The translations under genes were made by a program, and so were the position numbers. Under the pieces are notes generated by a model that saw only the letters and a program-made list of their open reading frames with translations, was not told where the DNA came from and ran no database searches. A stretch of DNA of 64,000 bases from the NCBI GenBank assembly GCA_050084985.1, contig JBITNC010000001.1:121272001-121336000 (forward strand), in the 5' to 3' direction. The first letter of the stretch is position 1, and each line of letters opens with the position of its first letter. Positions 31,890-44,817 of this stretch are shown piece by piece. The stretch is from Nageia nagi (Eukaryota; Pinophyta).

Positions 31890-33060
31890 AGTGTATTCTC
31901 CCACGTTTTGCATACTTGCGTATTTGACTACTCACAGCCACAATATTTGAGGCAAAGCTTATTTGGTTTCAACTACTCTTTAATGGACCTCCATAGCCTC
32001 TGCGTACACTCCCTCGCTAGTTCATGATGGGATAAAATGAAAAAGGTCGCAAGTTTGATATTGAGTTTTAATATTGCGCCCCTTTTTCAGATAATACATT
32101 TTGTGTATACCCTGTCATCATTGCAGACCATGGAGCTTGTTTAGTCTCCAATAATACCCAAGCCTTGCGTATTCTTCATGCATTCTATCAAACGATCTTC
32201 AGGATTTGTATTGTTTATCATACGATCCCAACCATAGCATTCAACGAGAAATCATTCCCATTTGTTCTTTGAAGGGATTTACATAGCTCTTTCCTATGCC
32301 TTTCATGATGACATGTGCTGGAAGAATGCTGGCGAAGGTTTCAGAGTTTAGCTTTGCTCATGGGCACCACACCCTATCAGAAAACCCATTTTGAGTGTAT
32401 CCTGTTGTCATTGTACCCCATGAAACTTGGTTTACGTTGGAAAAATGTTAATAAAGGTTTCAAAGTTTGGACTTATTAAGAGTGTTGCGCAACGCCTTTT
32501 TAACAATACATTCTGTACGAGTCCTATTATCGTTGCAGTCCATGAAGCTGTATGCATCAGACATATTGTTAAATCTTTCCCAGACCTTGTGTGTTTTCTC
32601 TATATTTTTATAGAAATGACTTTTGAGGAACCCACGACTACACCATTTGATGAAAAACCATTCTCAACTACTCTTGTTGAATTTCCTTACCTCCTCGATC
32701 TCCCACGATGATATGCACTGGAGAGGCTGGTAAAGGTTTCAGAGATTGGCATTCCTCCTGGCATTACGCCCTTTTAAAACACCCATTGCGTGCGTATCCT
32801 GTTAAGAATGCAATCCATGAAACCATGCTCGCCTCATGCACATTGTCAAACGATTTCTAGACCTTATTTATTCCACATGATTCTGATTACAATCACAATA
32901 TTCGATGAGAAACCATTTTGAACTACTCTTTGATGTGTTTCCATACCTCCTTCATGGCATATGCTGGAAAACCGTTTGCAAATGTTTTCAGAGTCTGGCT
33001 CTATTCCTGTGCCCCTCTTAGTCTTTCATTAGAAGAATCTCTACGCCTCTTTTTACACTC
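31890..33060 (-). pseudogene. PLS-class pentatricopeptide repeat (PPR) pseudogene fragment
   Basis: At DNA level this is a degenerate tandem repeat with the motif GTTTCAGAGTTTGGCT near 32338, 32457, 32736 and 32985 and a decayed copy at 32045. Periods are about 250-290 bp apart from one short unit. The minus-strand translation explains it: each period is about one P-L-S PPR triplet. Readable blocks include GGMETHQRVVQNGFSSNIV, KSFDNVHEASMVSWIAFLTG then YARNG, ENGFSSNGVVV, TASWTATIIGLVQNVL, and APWSAMMTGYTQNVLSEKG. These match the GFxSNVVVxNALI and VVSWxAMIxGYxQNG consensus of PLS PPR proteins, which edit organelle RNA. Frameshifts and stops occur in every unit. No E or DYW domain follows. Confidence 0.8.
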
Positions 33061-35589
33061 ATTTGACTATGTTTGGTGTAGGTTACAAAATCTTTAGCAT
33101 ATGAATTGGAATTCAATGCGATTATAATGGGAATATTGTTTAAAATTAATTATACATCATTAGAATTATGATTTTAGTGTAATTTGGTCTTATCATGTCT
33201 CTATTAGATTTGAAATAGACATGATAGATGGTATGGCTGGAGGAGAAATTAATTTCTTCAAATCCTTTTATAAATATCGAACATTATATGCTAATAAAAT
33301 TATAGTTTGGATTGAATATTATGAATATGATTAATTTCCAATTTTAAATAAAATTTATATGTCAACTAAGATAGATAGTAAGATTGTACAATCAAAATGT
33401 AGTTAATTCTTGAGTATGATGCATCTTTAGCATTCATATCAATCTTGATTAAAGGGTATACAAGATTTATTAGAACTTGTGTGATGAAATATTCATTTGA
33501 TGAGAATAAGTATTATGAATTATTAAATATATTACAAATTAAATATGGACAACATCTAATATGAAGTAATTATGACAAGGATGCATATATGTTGATTTGA
33601 GCTTACCATGTGACTAAGGAAGGGAGGTAGTCCTAGAAAAAACTTAAAACCTCCTGAGGTTTGTATACTAATTCTAAAGAAATGAAATGTCATAAATCAT
33701 TTGCATCATGGTCAAATATAGAAGTGGGGTTGTCCTAATCCTTAAACCTCTCTTCCTAGTACTAGATCCTATCTCCTTGATCCTCGAAAGAAGCTCAAAC
33801 ATGAAGAATAACCTACATCAAGAGACAAGATGCATCAAAGATCCCTTTAGATCATTTTGATGTATCTACCATATTTAAATTTTTAAGGGACCCTCTAGTA
33901 AATGTTAAGGGTTATCCTCATTTATGTACTTTAATATTATAATTTTTATGGAATTCAAGATGGGTAAGTTTCGATTAAATAAGTATAATCTACTTTTTGG
34001 TATATTTATCTTTAGACCTCTTAAATGCCAAAGTAGGACTTTCCTAATATAATTCATATAAAGGGAAAAAGTATAAATAGTATCTTTATAAATAATACAT
34101 AGAATTTTATTGTAAAAAGATTGTAGCTAAAGATCTTTATATTGCATATCAATTGAAATTCCATTACCCTAGTATGATTTCTAGTTAAAACATAACTCAA
34201 AGGAGAGATTTCAAATGCAAGAGATTTATATTAGTAACTTTATGTAAATATAAGTCAAAGTTTACTTAAATATTTAAGGTTTGACATTATCCTAAGTCTT
34301 GTATATGAGACCTAGAAGTTAACTTAGTAAAATACATAAAAGATAATAGTTTTATAATAAATGTTAGAACATTAGTTGTAAGTTAAGAAGGTGATATTTA
34401 AATAGTATTCAAAATATTCATTAAATTAGTGAGATGTTGTATCATGTGATATCTTAGGGATCTTCGAATCTCACTAGAGGTCGAGATGGAATCAAATTGG
34501 ATTATTTTTAATAGTGAGTTAATTGACAAAAGAAGACCTTGTAATAGTTGATAGTATAGTATTTGTAGAGACTTCAAGACAATGAGGAAGATGATTTGCT
34601 ATGTACTAATGACATATTTTAGGACTATGTTTCCAAATTTTACTACGAAACTATGTTAATTTCTCTTCATGTAATAACTCATGTAAGAAAGGTAGTTTCA
34701 TCTATTGTATGTTTGGATTATATTTAAATATGATGCTTTAGTTAATTAACTATTTCTTCCTTATTAAATGAATTGTTAACTTTGTGATCTAATGGGTTTA
34801 CAATACATTAATGAATGAAGTAGGGAACTAAGATTAGAAAATACCACCTAAGTTACATGACCTTGCATATTAAACCAAAGTGGATTATGATTTTTATTTA
34901 TCTGTAAGTTATAGAGATCAATTAATATTATTTAAATGCCTTTACAATGATCAACAAGAAATAAGAACCATAAATAAATCCATTGTCATCCCAAATATCT
35001 GGAAAAGATTCCAAATTAGTCATGTGGACCCAAATTTATATTTAGAACCATACGGGAAATGTTAGGGACCCTTTAGGAAGAATCAGGATAGTTTGGAGAT
35101 AATACTAATTTGGGATGCTTGGGATTGTCATGGGATCTAAATTGTAAGGTTTATTGAATAAATATTTTTTAAAATAGTGCTATTAAATCCTTATGACATG
35201 ATAAGTACACTTCTCAAACATAAGTGTATGATAGAATATGGTGGGACTTTATTTAGGTAATAATGTTTAATATCTTATTTAACTAAAAACCAAGGCATGA
35301 TCATCAGGAGTATCTACTCATAAGAAAAATACCTAGTGAAAGTAACCTCATACTTATAAAGAAAAGATGACGTCTAAATAAAGTCGATAAGGTATCAATA
35401 CGTAATACATGTGGGATATAAGTCCATAAATAGTAAACCTTGAGAAGTCAACAAATTGATAAATGATATAAAAAAATTGATCCTAAATTTAGGGGTTTTA
35501 GATGGTGAAAGTTTGTGTTGTGTTATAATGGTTATGTGAAGGAATACCTTGGATTAGGGTACGGTGTAATAAAAGGCTATTACTATGAA
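33061..35589. other. No recognised feature
   Basis: 2.5 kb, AT-rich. A 61-codon plus-strand frame at 34880-35065 has no family motif. No repeat partner seen. Confidence 0.4.
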
Positions 35590-36700
35590 GGAGATTATAA
35601 AATACATATCCTAGTTGAACTTGTGGCTTTGGGGAAGGTTAGGATGTGATGTAAGACTACATCTATGGGGAAGAATACCAAAAGATATATCTTGATTAGA
35701 CCTATGATTACAAGGTAGATTATGATACGAAATAAGACCGCATATATGGAGAAGACTATAAAAAGACATATCATGGTTGAACTTATGATTGTAGGGTAGG
35801 TTATGGTGCAACATAAGACTATGTATATGAGTAAGACTATGGTAGTATATATGGAATGGTCATGGAATAGGATTGGGAAAGTTGAACTAAAGAAAAAAAA
35901 TAGTTGAGCCACATAGCTAGGATAAAGATAGGGTATGCTTATGTGTATCCCATCGATGAGGGGAATGTCATTGTGAATGCTTGGGAAAACCCAAGTGTAA
36001 AAAGGGATTATGGTGGAGGCAAGGAGAGAACTAAAGTAGAATGGAATAAAAAAGTCTATGATGAAGAATAAGATGAAAATGTAGGAGGCATGAAAGGAGG
36101 AGGTGAAGGATGAGATGGTATGATAAAATTATAAGGTGGGGTAAAAAACATAGTAGTAGAGGATACATGCATGGATATTTTAGGAATACCTATAATAATA
36201 GGTTTTTGAAAGATAAACTACACGAGAGATTCATATACAAACAAAGGATCAAAAGCACCTTGAAAAGTATATGGAGGAGGCTAATATGAAGAATTTTGGA
36301 TAGTAAGTGATATAGAAACCATCTCCATTGGATGTGAAGAGAAGGAAGGAAGATTTGGTAATAATAAAAAACTCCATCTTAGGAAAGAACATCCCCATAT
36401 GGAGAGGGTGATGATCTCCAAGTAACAAGCCCAAAATTAATCATGGGTTAAAAATATACATGAGGGAGATCCTTGATAGGACAAGGGAAATGATATAATA
36501 GTTTCTCCTATGAGGTAATGTATTTGGCGTAAAATTGATGATGAAGGTTGTGTATAGCCTTCATCATGATAATTTCCTTAAACTATGAGGAATGAATGGG
36601 TTTATGTACCTAAAAGGATATTGAATATACTCACAATGAGGAGAAGAAGGAAACATGATTATATAAATATATCACATAAGAAGAATGATTAAGCGAAAGA
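35590..36700 (+). pseudogene. Relic of a Tyr/Gly/Asp-rich repeat protein
   Basis: At 35610-35850 a unit of about 80-85 bp recurs nearly three times (ATATGGAGAAGACTATAAAA, with variants). In one plus frame it reads as DYIYGEEYQKIYL, DRIYGEDYKKTYHG and DYVYE, alternating with TYDYKVDYDTK and TYDCRVGYGAT. The frame near 35937 stays open for about 45 codons (IGYAYVYPIDEGNVIVNAW, then RDYGGGKERTKVEWNK). It continues with Gly/Lys-rich text to about 36560 despite stops. This looks like a decayed coding repeat. Identity unknown, possibly related to the purine-rich stretch at 28431-30640. Confidence 0.4.
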
Positions 36701-37237
36701 TGTATGATCGGTGAAGAAGAAGAGAACATGTAAATCAAGAAGTAAAAGTAAATATAAACTAATCTAAATAAAAATAAATACCAACTAATTAATAAAAAAA
36801 ACAAAAATATACAAAAAATAAAATCTAATTTGAATCAATATACAAAATTGTTTGGTCAAGTCTAGACTATAACAACGATTGCCTAGAAAATTTGTTCAAA
36901 CAGTTTGTAGAAGAAAAATGTATTGGGATGATTTATATAAATTGCAAAAAGTTAGAAAAATCTTAGTCCCATATTGATATGATTTTGAAGATAACTCTCT
37001 ATTCTACTCTGTCTAGAAAATTTTTACTTATTTGATTTATCTCTAAGTACATTAATGATATGCTCAAAAAAATAAGTGATGAAAGTGATATGTATGATGT
37101 GTGATCAAATTGATAATATAGTACTCCTTAATAATTATGGGTGATTGACTCAAGGACCCTTAAAAATATATGTATGATTTGAGGGTCTAGGTTACTCCAA
37201 GAGGATCCCTTAGTACAACTAAGTACTAATAGTAGTG

Positions 37238-37281
<44 letters not shown>

Positions 37282-40200
37282 AGAAGAAAGCCACTAGGGC
37301 TAAAATGCCTTTAATACACATATCCTAATATGGATAATACAATATAGTGACACCTAATCTAGTGGTTCAATCAAATCTAATCTTTAAGCTAACCCCTCTT
37401 TAGGCTCGTATATGCAAACCTTGAAGAGATCCTCAATTCCATCTCTACTTGGCTATGTAAAAAGGGAAATCAGCTTGGTCATGGCATTAAGTCCAACTCA
37501 ATTGAAAGATACCTAATGGGTGGAAGTGAAGTTTGACATCATCAAGTTATTTTTATGTGTGTGAAAAAGTGCTTAAATTACTTTTTATTTTTATTTATTT
37601 AATAAACTAAACTATGAAATGATAGATGTCAAATAAGATCCTAATCTTACTAATACACAAATAAGTCTATGCTAGCATGAAAATGCAACCTAGAGAGTAA
37701 GATGAAGAAAAAAATAGCTAAATGATGATTTCACTACCTAAGCATGAAATGAAAAAATAAGCAATAAAAATAAATGAACAAGTCTTTTTATTTCTAATTT
37801 TGGATTATGTAATTGACAAAATATAAGTTAAGGAAATCCAACCAAGGATCCTAAGCTTTATGTTGTAAGCCAAAAATTTGTTGGAAGAATATTTCTAGTG
37901 AGAACTGATATTAGGGAAATTCCTACAATTTGTATCCTTGAGTTGCAATGAAGTAAGATGTATTTCGAATAAGGAAAATGCCTTTAGTTTATATCCTTGA
38001 TTAAGCTACCAAGTCAATATGTAAACATCATTGAAAGAGCATGAGTTTATGTGTAGCATATATTTGTGTTTGTAGCATAAGGGATATATGGAATTGTTCT
38101 TGAATCATGGTATGAAATTTTTTAAGTAAAGTATTCTAGTTTTATATACTGGAACACAAAAAAAAATTATGTTTTCCTTTTAATGATCATTACATTATTA
38201 AAACCAAACAAATACCAATATAAGAAGTAAATTGAAAGCTTATCACCTTAACTTTTGCATGGTGTGGGGTAGGATCCCACTAAGAATGCTAAGATGTAAG
38301 ACACAAAAAATCTACCAAATAGTAATGATCTTTTTATTCCCTTCTAAAATGCACTTAGTTATAAAGGTTTCCAATAAAGGAAACTTATAATATGGAAATG
38401 ATTCTATCTAATTGAATACAATTAGAATGATATATCTTAGGACTCCCAAAATATCATAAAGAAAATGGGTTTAATGATCACTTAGAACTTGCAAAATCCT
38501 ACACTTGTAACTTGAACACAATAAATATCAAATTCCCTAAAATTGGATCAATTAGAGTGAGATCCAACCTAAGCATACATATGAAGAAATGAAAAATTTA
38601 CTATGCATAATCAACCTACAAAAAGGTTGAAACATGAAATATAGGTTAACATTATGGTTGTTGTTCAATTGAGAAAAGATGAAGATCAAGAAATAAAACC
38701 AAATAAAACTATTTATATGGTTTCCAAAGGCCTAGAAATCATCTATTCAATTTTTTTTTAGTTAAGCTTCTACAAGTTTTGATCTGATGAATATCTTCGA
38801 TATGGTTTTAGGGTTCTTTTATTCAGTTTTGGATCTCCAACTGCTATGAACTTACAAACTATTAATACATACAAAAAACATACAAACATGCATATAAAGG
38901 ATAAATAATGCATGTTAGATGCTAACAATAGAAAGAAAATAAAATCTCAAAGCTTTTATAAATGTTAGAAACCTCAACAACAATTTGTTTCATAATTTAG
39001 GAACCTAAATGTGAAGCTCTTACCTCTTATTTATAGATTTTTGCATTATTAAGATTAGTTAACTAAACTCAATTAAGCTTAATTAATTATGCTTAAGGGT
39101 GAATCAAATCTTAAAAATATGTTGTTGGCTAATGAATCCTGATTAATTTATCCTTTAGTGGAGCCTTAATCAATGTTTATAAGGGGGAGAATAAAAAGAT
39201 TAGATTTATCCCATAAAGTGAAATTAAATCTCTAAAAAATTTGCTTTGTGTATGTAAGCAAGGTTAATTAGTATGTAGGTATGTTAAGAATGTATTCTAC
39301 ATACTTAACACCAATTAATATATGTAAGCAATGATTAAGGACTGAATCACCAACCTAGGCTAGATACCAATAAAGCTAATGAATTAAATAATTACAAGAA
39401 AATGACTATTAGCTAAAAATAGCTAAACTAAGCATAATGAAATTTAATGAAAATTCAATGTAATTAAGACAAAATATGTATTTTTTGGGTGTCTGCAATA
39501 ATTAATTATATGAGAAAAATATTTTTATCAAACTTCATACAAGATCAATATATTATATTTATATAAATTATGTAGTAATTTGCAATACAATATATTGATT
39601 ATGGTATACATGCATATTTATATAATAAATACTTTATTGAAAACAACTAAGAAAATTGAGGTTTTATGATAATTTGTTTACAATGATGAATAACCACTAT
39701 AATATGTGGAATAGATGGTGGTTTTTAAGGGTGGATAAAAATTGCCCCCATATAACTTAATAGAGGATGGTTTTAAAGGGTGGATTACAAACACCCTAAT
39801 ATAAAAGTAATATGATGTTTTGTAATCATCATAGCTCTTAAATCAACAAAATAAATAAAAAATTGCATGACAAATATGTATGTCAAAAAAATCAATTTAC
39901 CACACAAGTTTGCAAGAAAATTGAGCAATAAGATAAAATGAGGTCAACACTATGAGAAAAAGAGACGAAGAGGGTGACAATGAGATGGTTTGGAAATCAC
40001 ATTATCTCAAGGTACTATGCAAGCATATTCACATTACAATGATTAGGATTTATTGGCATGCTATTTATATTTATAATCAAGATTGGGTATTTTTATTTAT
40101 TATGGGTCTTATTTCATTCAATGTGGATATTTTTCATTCAGTTTGGTTATAATAATTTCAACATTGAGATAGTCTTCCCTTAGGTCATAATTTTGAGCAA

Positions 40201-40419
40201 TTTTAAATAATGAAATATGATGGTTTCAATTGAAAAAGTCTTGGATTGCTATAATTATAGGTGATGATATCAAGGAATAAAACTACTAAGGGGTATTAAG
40301 AATTAATTTGATTTTTTTCCTAAATTGGTAAGTATTTAAAGAGGGTTGTTATTTATTATATATGGATTTACCATGAGGGGTTTGATTAATTAAAAGAGAA
40401 GGTGATAAATTTTAAAAAT
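36701..40419. other. No recognised gene; contains an (AC)n microsatellite
   Basis: 3.7 kb, AT-rich, without a credible reading frame or LTR pair. A weak local duplication (GGTGGTTTTTAAGGGTGGAT and GATGGTTTTAAAGGGTGGAT) lies at 39715-39790. Confidence 0.4.
37241..37277. repeat. (AC)n microsatellite
   Basis: 37 bases of uninterrupted AC dinucleotides, preceded by GTGTAT. Confidence 0.97.
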
Positions 40420-41084
40420 AGGGGATTTTCAAATAAGTCCATGAACACATGTGTTTTAAAGGTGTTCTGCTAAGTGACCCCCCCATGAGAAGCATAAGGC
40501 CAATGACTCCATCACCCTACAAACTGGTCAAGGTACTAAGCAACAAAATATTTATTTTTTGTTAAAATAGCTTGATGGATTCCTTTGCTTCAATCATTCC
40601 TTGCATACCTTGCAATCAATAGTCCTTGAATTTATTTATTTTTAATGCATATTTTTAAACAAAACCCTTATCATCTTACTAATCCTACATTTTCATACAT
40701 ATATATAAGGGTTGTTATCACAATTTCATGCAAAATAAACCCACATCTAGTTATATTTCCATACCCCATTTTTTTCAAATAAAACCTTTATCATCTTAAT
40801 GCTCCCACATTTTGCATACATGTATATAGGGGTTTTTATCATAATTTCATGTGAAATAAATCCCTTTTTAGTTATTTATTCATGCCCTATTTTATTTAAA
40901 TAACACCCTTGAAATCTTAATGCTCCCACATTTTGCATACATGTCTATTAGGATTTTTATGCTAGATCCTTGCTTGCCTACAATACAACTATTCGGTCAT
41001 GGTATTCTAAGACTTTGCTAAACTAAAACATTTGTTATAAAAAGATTTATTCCATTTCCACAACAAATATCCCTTATTCAACCA
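40420..41084 (-). pseudogene. PPR motif fragments with a 120-bp tandem array
   Basis: On the plus strand a 119-121 bp unit recurs three times (landmarks near 40667, 40786 and 40907, TTTTGCATACATGTNTAT). On the minus strand each unit reads as part of a PPR motif: SSIKILIDMYAKCGSIK, TPIYMYAKCGSIKMIK, and a decayed third. LIDMYAKCGSI is a hallmark of PLS-class PPR proteins. Further left, minus frames read LIARYARND, similar to the AMIxGYAxNG segment. The units are about 40 residues long, so this is amplification of a single motif rather than ordinary P-L-S order, or the product of deletions. It lies directly 3' of a DYW fragment. Confidence 0.7.
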
Positions 41085-41345
41085 CTAGTAATCACCACAT
41101 GAATATCATATATCCTTGAAGTGGTGAAAATCATTGGCATCCCTTACAACAATTTATTGTGCTACAATTTTGGACATTTTTTTTTGAGTGGTACTTACCA
41201 CAAAACATGAAGGTTCTTCATAAATTGAATGTTTGTATCATAGGATGTGCTTAATAGCCCAAAAGTAATTGCTAGGTTTCTCACTATAGTGGTGAAAAAT
41301 ATGTTCCTTCTCTTCCTACTTTACATCTCTAAGAAAAAATCTCTT
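41085..41345 (-). pseudogene. DYW domain fragment, copy 1
   Basis: Minus-strand frames read KEHIFHHYSEKLAITFGLL, then IQFMKNLHVL, then a frameshifted VRDAN-like block, and HHFKDI, stop, YSCGDY, stop, W at the end. This is the C-terminus of DYW-type PPR proteins, whose zinc-binding cytidine-deaminase-like domain ends in the tripeptide DYW. The HSEKLA motif is intact, while the CxDCH zinc-ligand block is lost. The PPR and E regions are absent upstream, so this is a short fragment beside the fuller copy 2. Confidence 0.75.
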
Positions 41346-41820
41346 CATACAAGGTATGGTAGAAAAATGATGATAAAGGTAAGAGCAAAGTATTATTAAG
41401 AGTTTCTCTACTCTCTTCATACCAAAGTACTAGATTACTTGTAAGCCCTTATCTAGAATTTATTGTTCATCAAGTATTTTTTATTTCTTTTGAGTATTTC
41501 TCCTTTCATCTTTGTGATTCTTTCATCTCCTTTTCTAACTCTTCACTCTAAAATTGTATAGGATTCTAGAAAAATAGTTCAATACCATTAATATGTAGTA
41601 TTAAAAGAAAAGGTTTTCATAAATACCCTATCAATATACATAGATAGTTACATTCACTTAACAATATAATACCAACAATCAATGATATTTTCTATTTGTA
41701 CAAATATCTAATAACAACACTTTTAGAAAAAATAAAATGAAACATGGTTTAATTTTTACCTAAAAGTACGCACTATATCATTTGTGCAAGACTTTTTAGA
41801 TCTTCCATTATGTTGCATAA
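41346..41820. other. Spacer between the two DYW fragments
   Basis: AT-rich, with no PPR-like reading. It separates the tandem DYW ends. Confidence 0.4.
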
Positions 41821-42640
41821 CCAATAATCTCCATAAGAACATTCTCCATGTTTGAAAATATGGAATCAATTTGCATCCCTCACAATAATTACCCTTGCAA
41901 CAATCTTGGATATGAATTTGGTTACAGTATAGAAATCATCACATACTCAAAGTTCCTTTATAATTCTAATGACAATTTCAAGGGTAGTCTTTAACAACCC
42001 AAACGTAATTGCCAACTTTTCTCTATGTTAGCAAAGAAGTAGTTCTTTATTGTTAGTCTTCACATCTCACAACATAGGTACTGTATGTGTAATATAATTC
42101 ATTTTCCTCATTTCATTTGATAATTTATCCAATATTTCATATATATATTGTGTTTGTGGGTGTGATATACCTCCTACAAGAAAATCATGTACCCTTTTTT
42201 AAACTTCAATCCTACCACATCTAGGTGTCTTCTTGATTCCTATGTTTTCCATCAATGTCATTACTCTTTGAACATCTTCCCAACTTCCCAATTCAACATA
42301 AATATTTGGAAGAAGAAAAAATGATGAAGCATTTTTAGGATTCAATAAAAAAAAAGGATTATTGCAACAAATTCCCTTATTCCTACATTCTTATGTGATC
42401 TAGAAGCATAAATTAGACATATCCACATATTCGACTAAGGTTTTATGGGAATATTGATAATGAATTTCAAAGCTTGCTCAAGATAGCTTGCATGGCCAAG
42501 AAGGTAAAAAATGCATGTATAATTATTCATACTAAAAATAATGTAATAAAAATAAACCATTCTACTTGTTGAGTATGGAGAATTCATACTTCTCACACTT
42601 TATTTCTAATCGATATGCATAGGGTCAATATTATAGGAAT
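41821..42640 (-). pseudogene. PPR-E-DYW pseudogene fragment, copy 2
   Basis: Reading the minus strand from about 42560, the last PPR motif appears as YTCIFYLLGHASYLEQALKF. The E domain follows (IPIKP, stop, SNMWICLIYASRSH, KNVGIREFVA), then E+ text (KYLC, GKLGRCSKSNDIDGKHRNQE, ITPTNTIYI). The DYW domain ends with TKFISKIVARVIIVRDAN, FHIFKHGECSYGDYW. The final DYW codons are at 41821-41829. The CHTATKF-type ligand block reads CDDFYTVTKF, so the CxxCH zinc site is damaged. Many stops and frameshifts exist. Intact relatives act in chloroplast or mitochondrial C-to-U RNA editing. Confidence 0.85.
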
Positions 42641-43329
42641 GACATATTGATTGGGAAACCTATAGGCTAATCAGTGAAGGGCATATTTTTTACATTAAAA
42701 TATTAGTTGATGTATTAGAGGCTTATCATGGGATCAAGATTAGTTTGATGTAGGCTGATAAAAAACTAGAAAGCATTAAACTCCATTTTGGGTAGTCAAA
42801 ATCACACCTCTTCAAGTATTAATTTCATATATGGGAGTTACAGTCTACTTGGGAGGTTATCCCATGGATTCCTTGACTAGATTCTAGGGTCAAATTGGGA
42901 TGGTAGGTATCCTATAAATTAATGAGCCTAGATTGAGGATGTTATATAGTTTTGTGAGCTTGGAATTTCTCTTAATTTATGATTATTGGAGGAGGATATT
43001 TTATAGTGCAACAGAATAATTAATCTTCAATTATAGACAAATTAATAATTTCAATGATACATTAATAACAAATAAATAATAAGGTAATTTTAAAAATTAA
43101 AGTATCATAAGATAATCAAACCTTATAGTACAAGATATAATATGATTCAACCTATGGGCTACATACACATATAAAGTTATCACTCCACCTATTTTATTGT
43201 CTTGAACTCTAAGTATAATATACAATCTCCAAGTTAACTTAAACTTACATTTAGGCTCAAACATTTCTTCATGTACGATATTGCAAAAAAATTCATTAAC
43301 CTCCAATATCTCATATTTTCAACTATATA
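42641..43329. other. No recognised feature
   Basis: AT-rich. A minus frame at 43097-43306 has no family motif. Confidence 0.4.
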
Positions 43330-43810
43330 ATTGAAGATATAGTTGTTAGAGAACTCATAGTGAGGTGGAGTGCATGAGATAAGTGTCTCTTCCACTTCGA
43401 CTCTCTATTGCACTAAAAGATAAATTTATTCTAATAGAATGTTGCCACATTAGCCACTAGTTCCACTTTAACTCAAGATGCCTTCAATTATGCCACCACA
43501 CTCAAGTTCAATGCCAAGCCACTTTTGACCATAAGGTTATTTGATTTTAGCTAATAAATAATATTTATCTTATCTCCATAAATAAATATTAACTAAAGCT
43601 ATATATTTAGCATAGTTTATATAATAAATATGTCATATTTATTTATTATATACTATAGGTTATAGTATATTATTATAGTATTAATTATATTATAAATAAT
43701 TAATACTATAATAATTAATAATTAACTATATTAATTACCTAAAATATTCACCTAATCAATTAGGTGAAATTATATACAATAATCCCAAAATGGGATTATA
43801 ATTTCCAATA
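43330..43810 (-). repeat. Probable 3' LTR of the Copia gag relic (left end uncertain)
   Basis: On the minus strand the purine run GATTAAGGGGAAC is followed by TATTGGAAATTATAATCCC, with TA where TG is expected. The segment has a 13-bp inverted repeat CACCTAATCAATTAGGTG and very AT-rich text. The low-coordinate border is not determined and no partner LTR is present. Confidence 0.4.
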
Positions 43811-44119
43811 GTTCCCCTTAATCTTATTTTGGGGTTATGGTTTACAAAGTTACAAACAATATGGTTTTTATGAACCCATACAAAAAAAGAGTGAGAGATA
43901 CCTTTAGCATAACTTCAACTCACTTTGATTACCTAAGAACCAAGGCACAAGGAGTGAGAAAAATTTGGCAAAACTCTTAACCATATTTGGCATGAACACT
44001 TGAAGTGTGTGGAAATATAAATATTTCATCCAAAAAAAAGTGGATCTACAAAACAACAACATGACATAAACTTAGTAATAAACAAATAAGCATGAAATAT
44101 AAAATGGAAACTAATAAAT

Positions 44120-44410
44120 ATCCATCAACATGGAACTAAAGTGGCATAATCATCCATAAATATAGATTTAAATTTGGCATTCAAATATTATCCATCAACA
44201 TGGAAATAACAAGCAACATACATCAATAAAGATTTATCAACATGAATCATATACATCAACATGGAATAAATAATAAAGATCCATTGACATGAATCAAATC
44301 CATCAACATGGAATAAATAATAAAAATCCATCAATATGAATCACATCCATCAACATGGAATAAATAAATATCCATCAACATGAATCACATCCATCAACAT
44401 GGAATATCAT
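44120..44410. repeat. Minisatellite, CCATCAACATGGAA units
   Basis: At least seven variants of CATCAACATGGAA(T/C)AAATAATAAA and ATCCATNNACATGAATCA alternate at about 20-45 bp spacing. The units diverge from one another. Confidence 0.85.
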
Positions 44411-44504
44411 ATATGTTGTGTACAAATAAAAATTCATGTATGTTAATTATATTGTATTATGTGTTGTAGTCACATAATATAGGTATTTAACATCATGTAT
44501 GCAT

Positions 44505-44705
44505 AAATTTAAAAGATCAACATCTTTCACACATAACATATTTTTGATAAAATAAACATTTTATCAATTTGAAAGATCAACATCTTTCACACAAAACATA
44601 TTTAAATAAATTCATCATTTTATAAATTGGAAAGATCAACATCTTTCTGATAATATATTGAAATAAAGACAACATTTTTCACAATTCAATTTATTTCAAG
44701 TTTTA
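44505..44705. repeat. 60-bp tandem array with hairpin units
   Basis: GAAAGATCAACATCTTTC, a 7-bp stem with a 4-nt loop, occurs at about 44511, 44571 and 44630 with periods of 59-60 bp, plus a weaker fourth copy near 44685. Confidence 0.88.
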
Positions 44706-44817
44706 TACATCTTCATTTAGAATGAATTATCATGACATACAATATTTCTCCCTCTTTATGGTAATTATATATTATATTTTTTAATGAATGATCTAAAATC
44801 ATATAAGTTACCCATAT

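Noticed and set aside
31890-33060. A new satellite DNA family
   Set aside because: The periodicity is explained by PPR repeat units on the minus strand.
34880-35065. Small plus-strand ORF of 61 codons
   Set aside because: No motif, neighbours or regulatory signal; length is expected by chance in this composition.
39952-40152. Small plus-strand ORF with a hydrophobic C-terminus
   Set aside because: No family resemblance and no context; hydrophobic residues follow from T-rich codons.
44120-44705. Possible CRISPR-like array (regular short repeats)
   Set aside because: Repeats diverge, spacers are themselves related, and the context is a plant Copia element, so this is a minisatellite.
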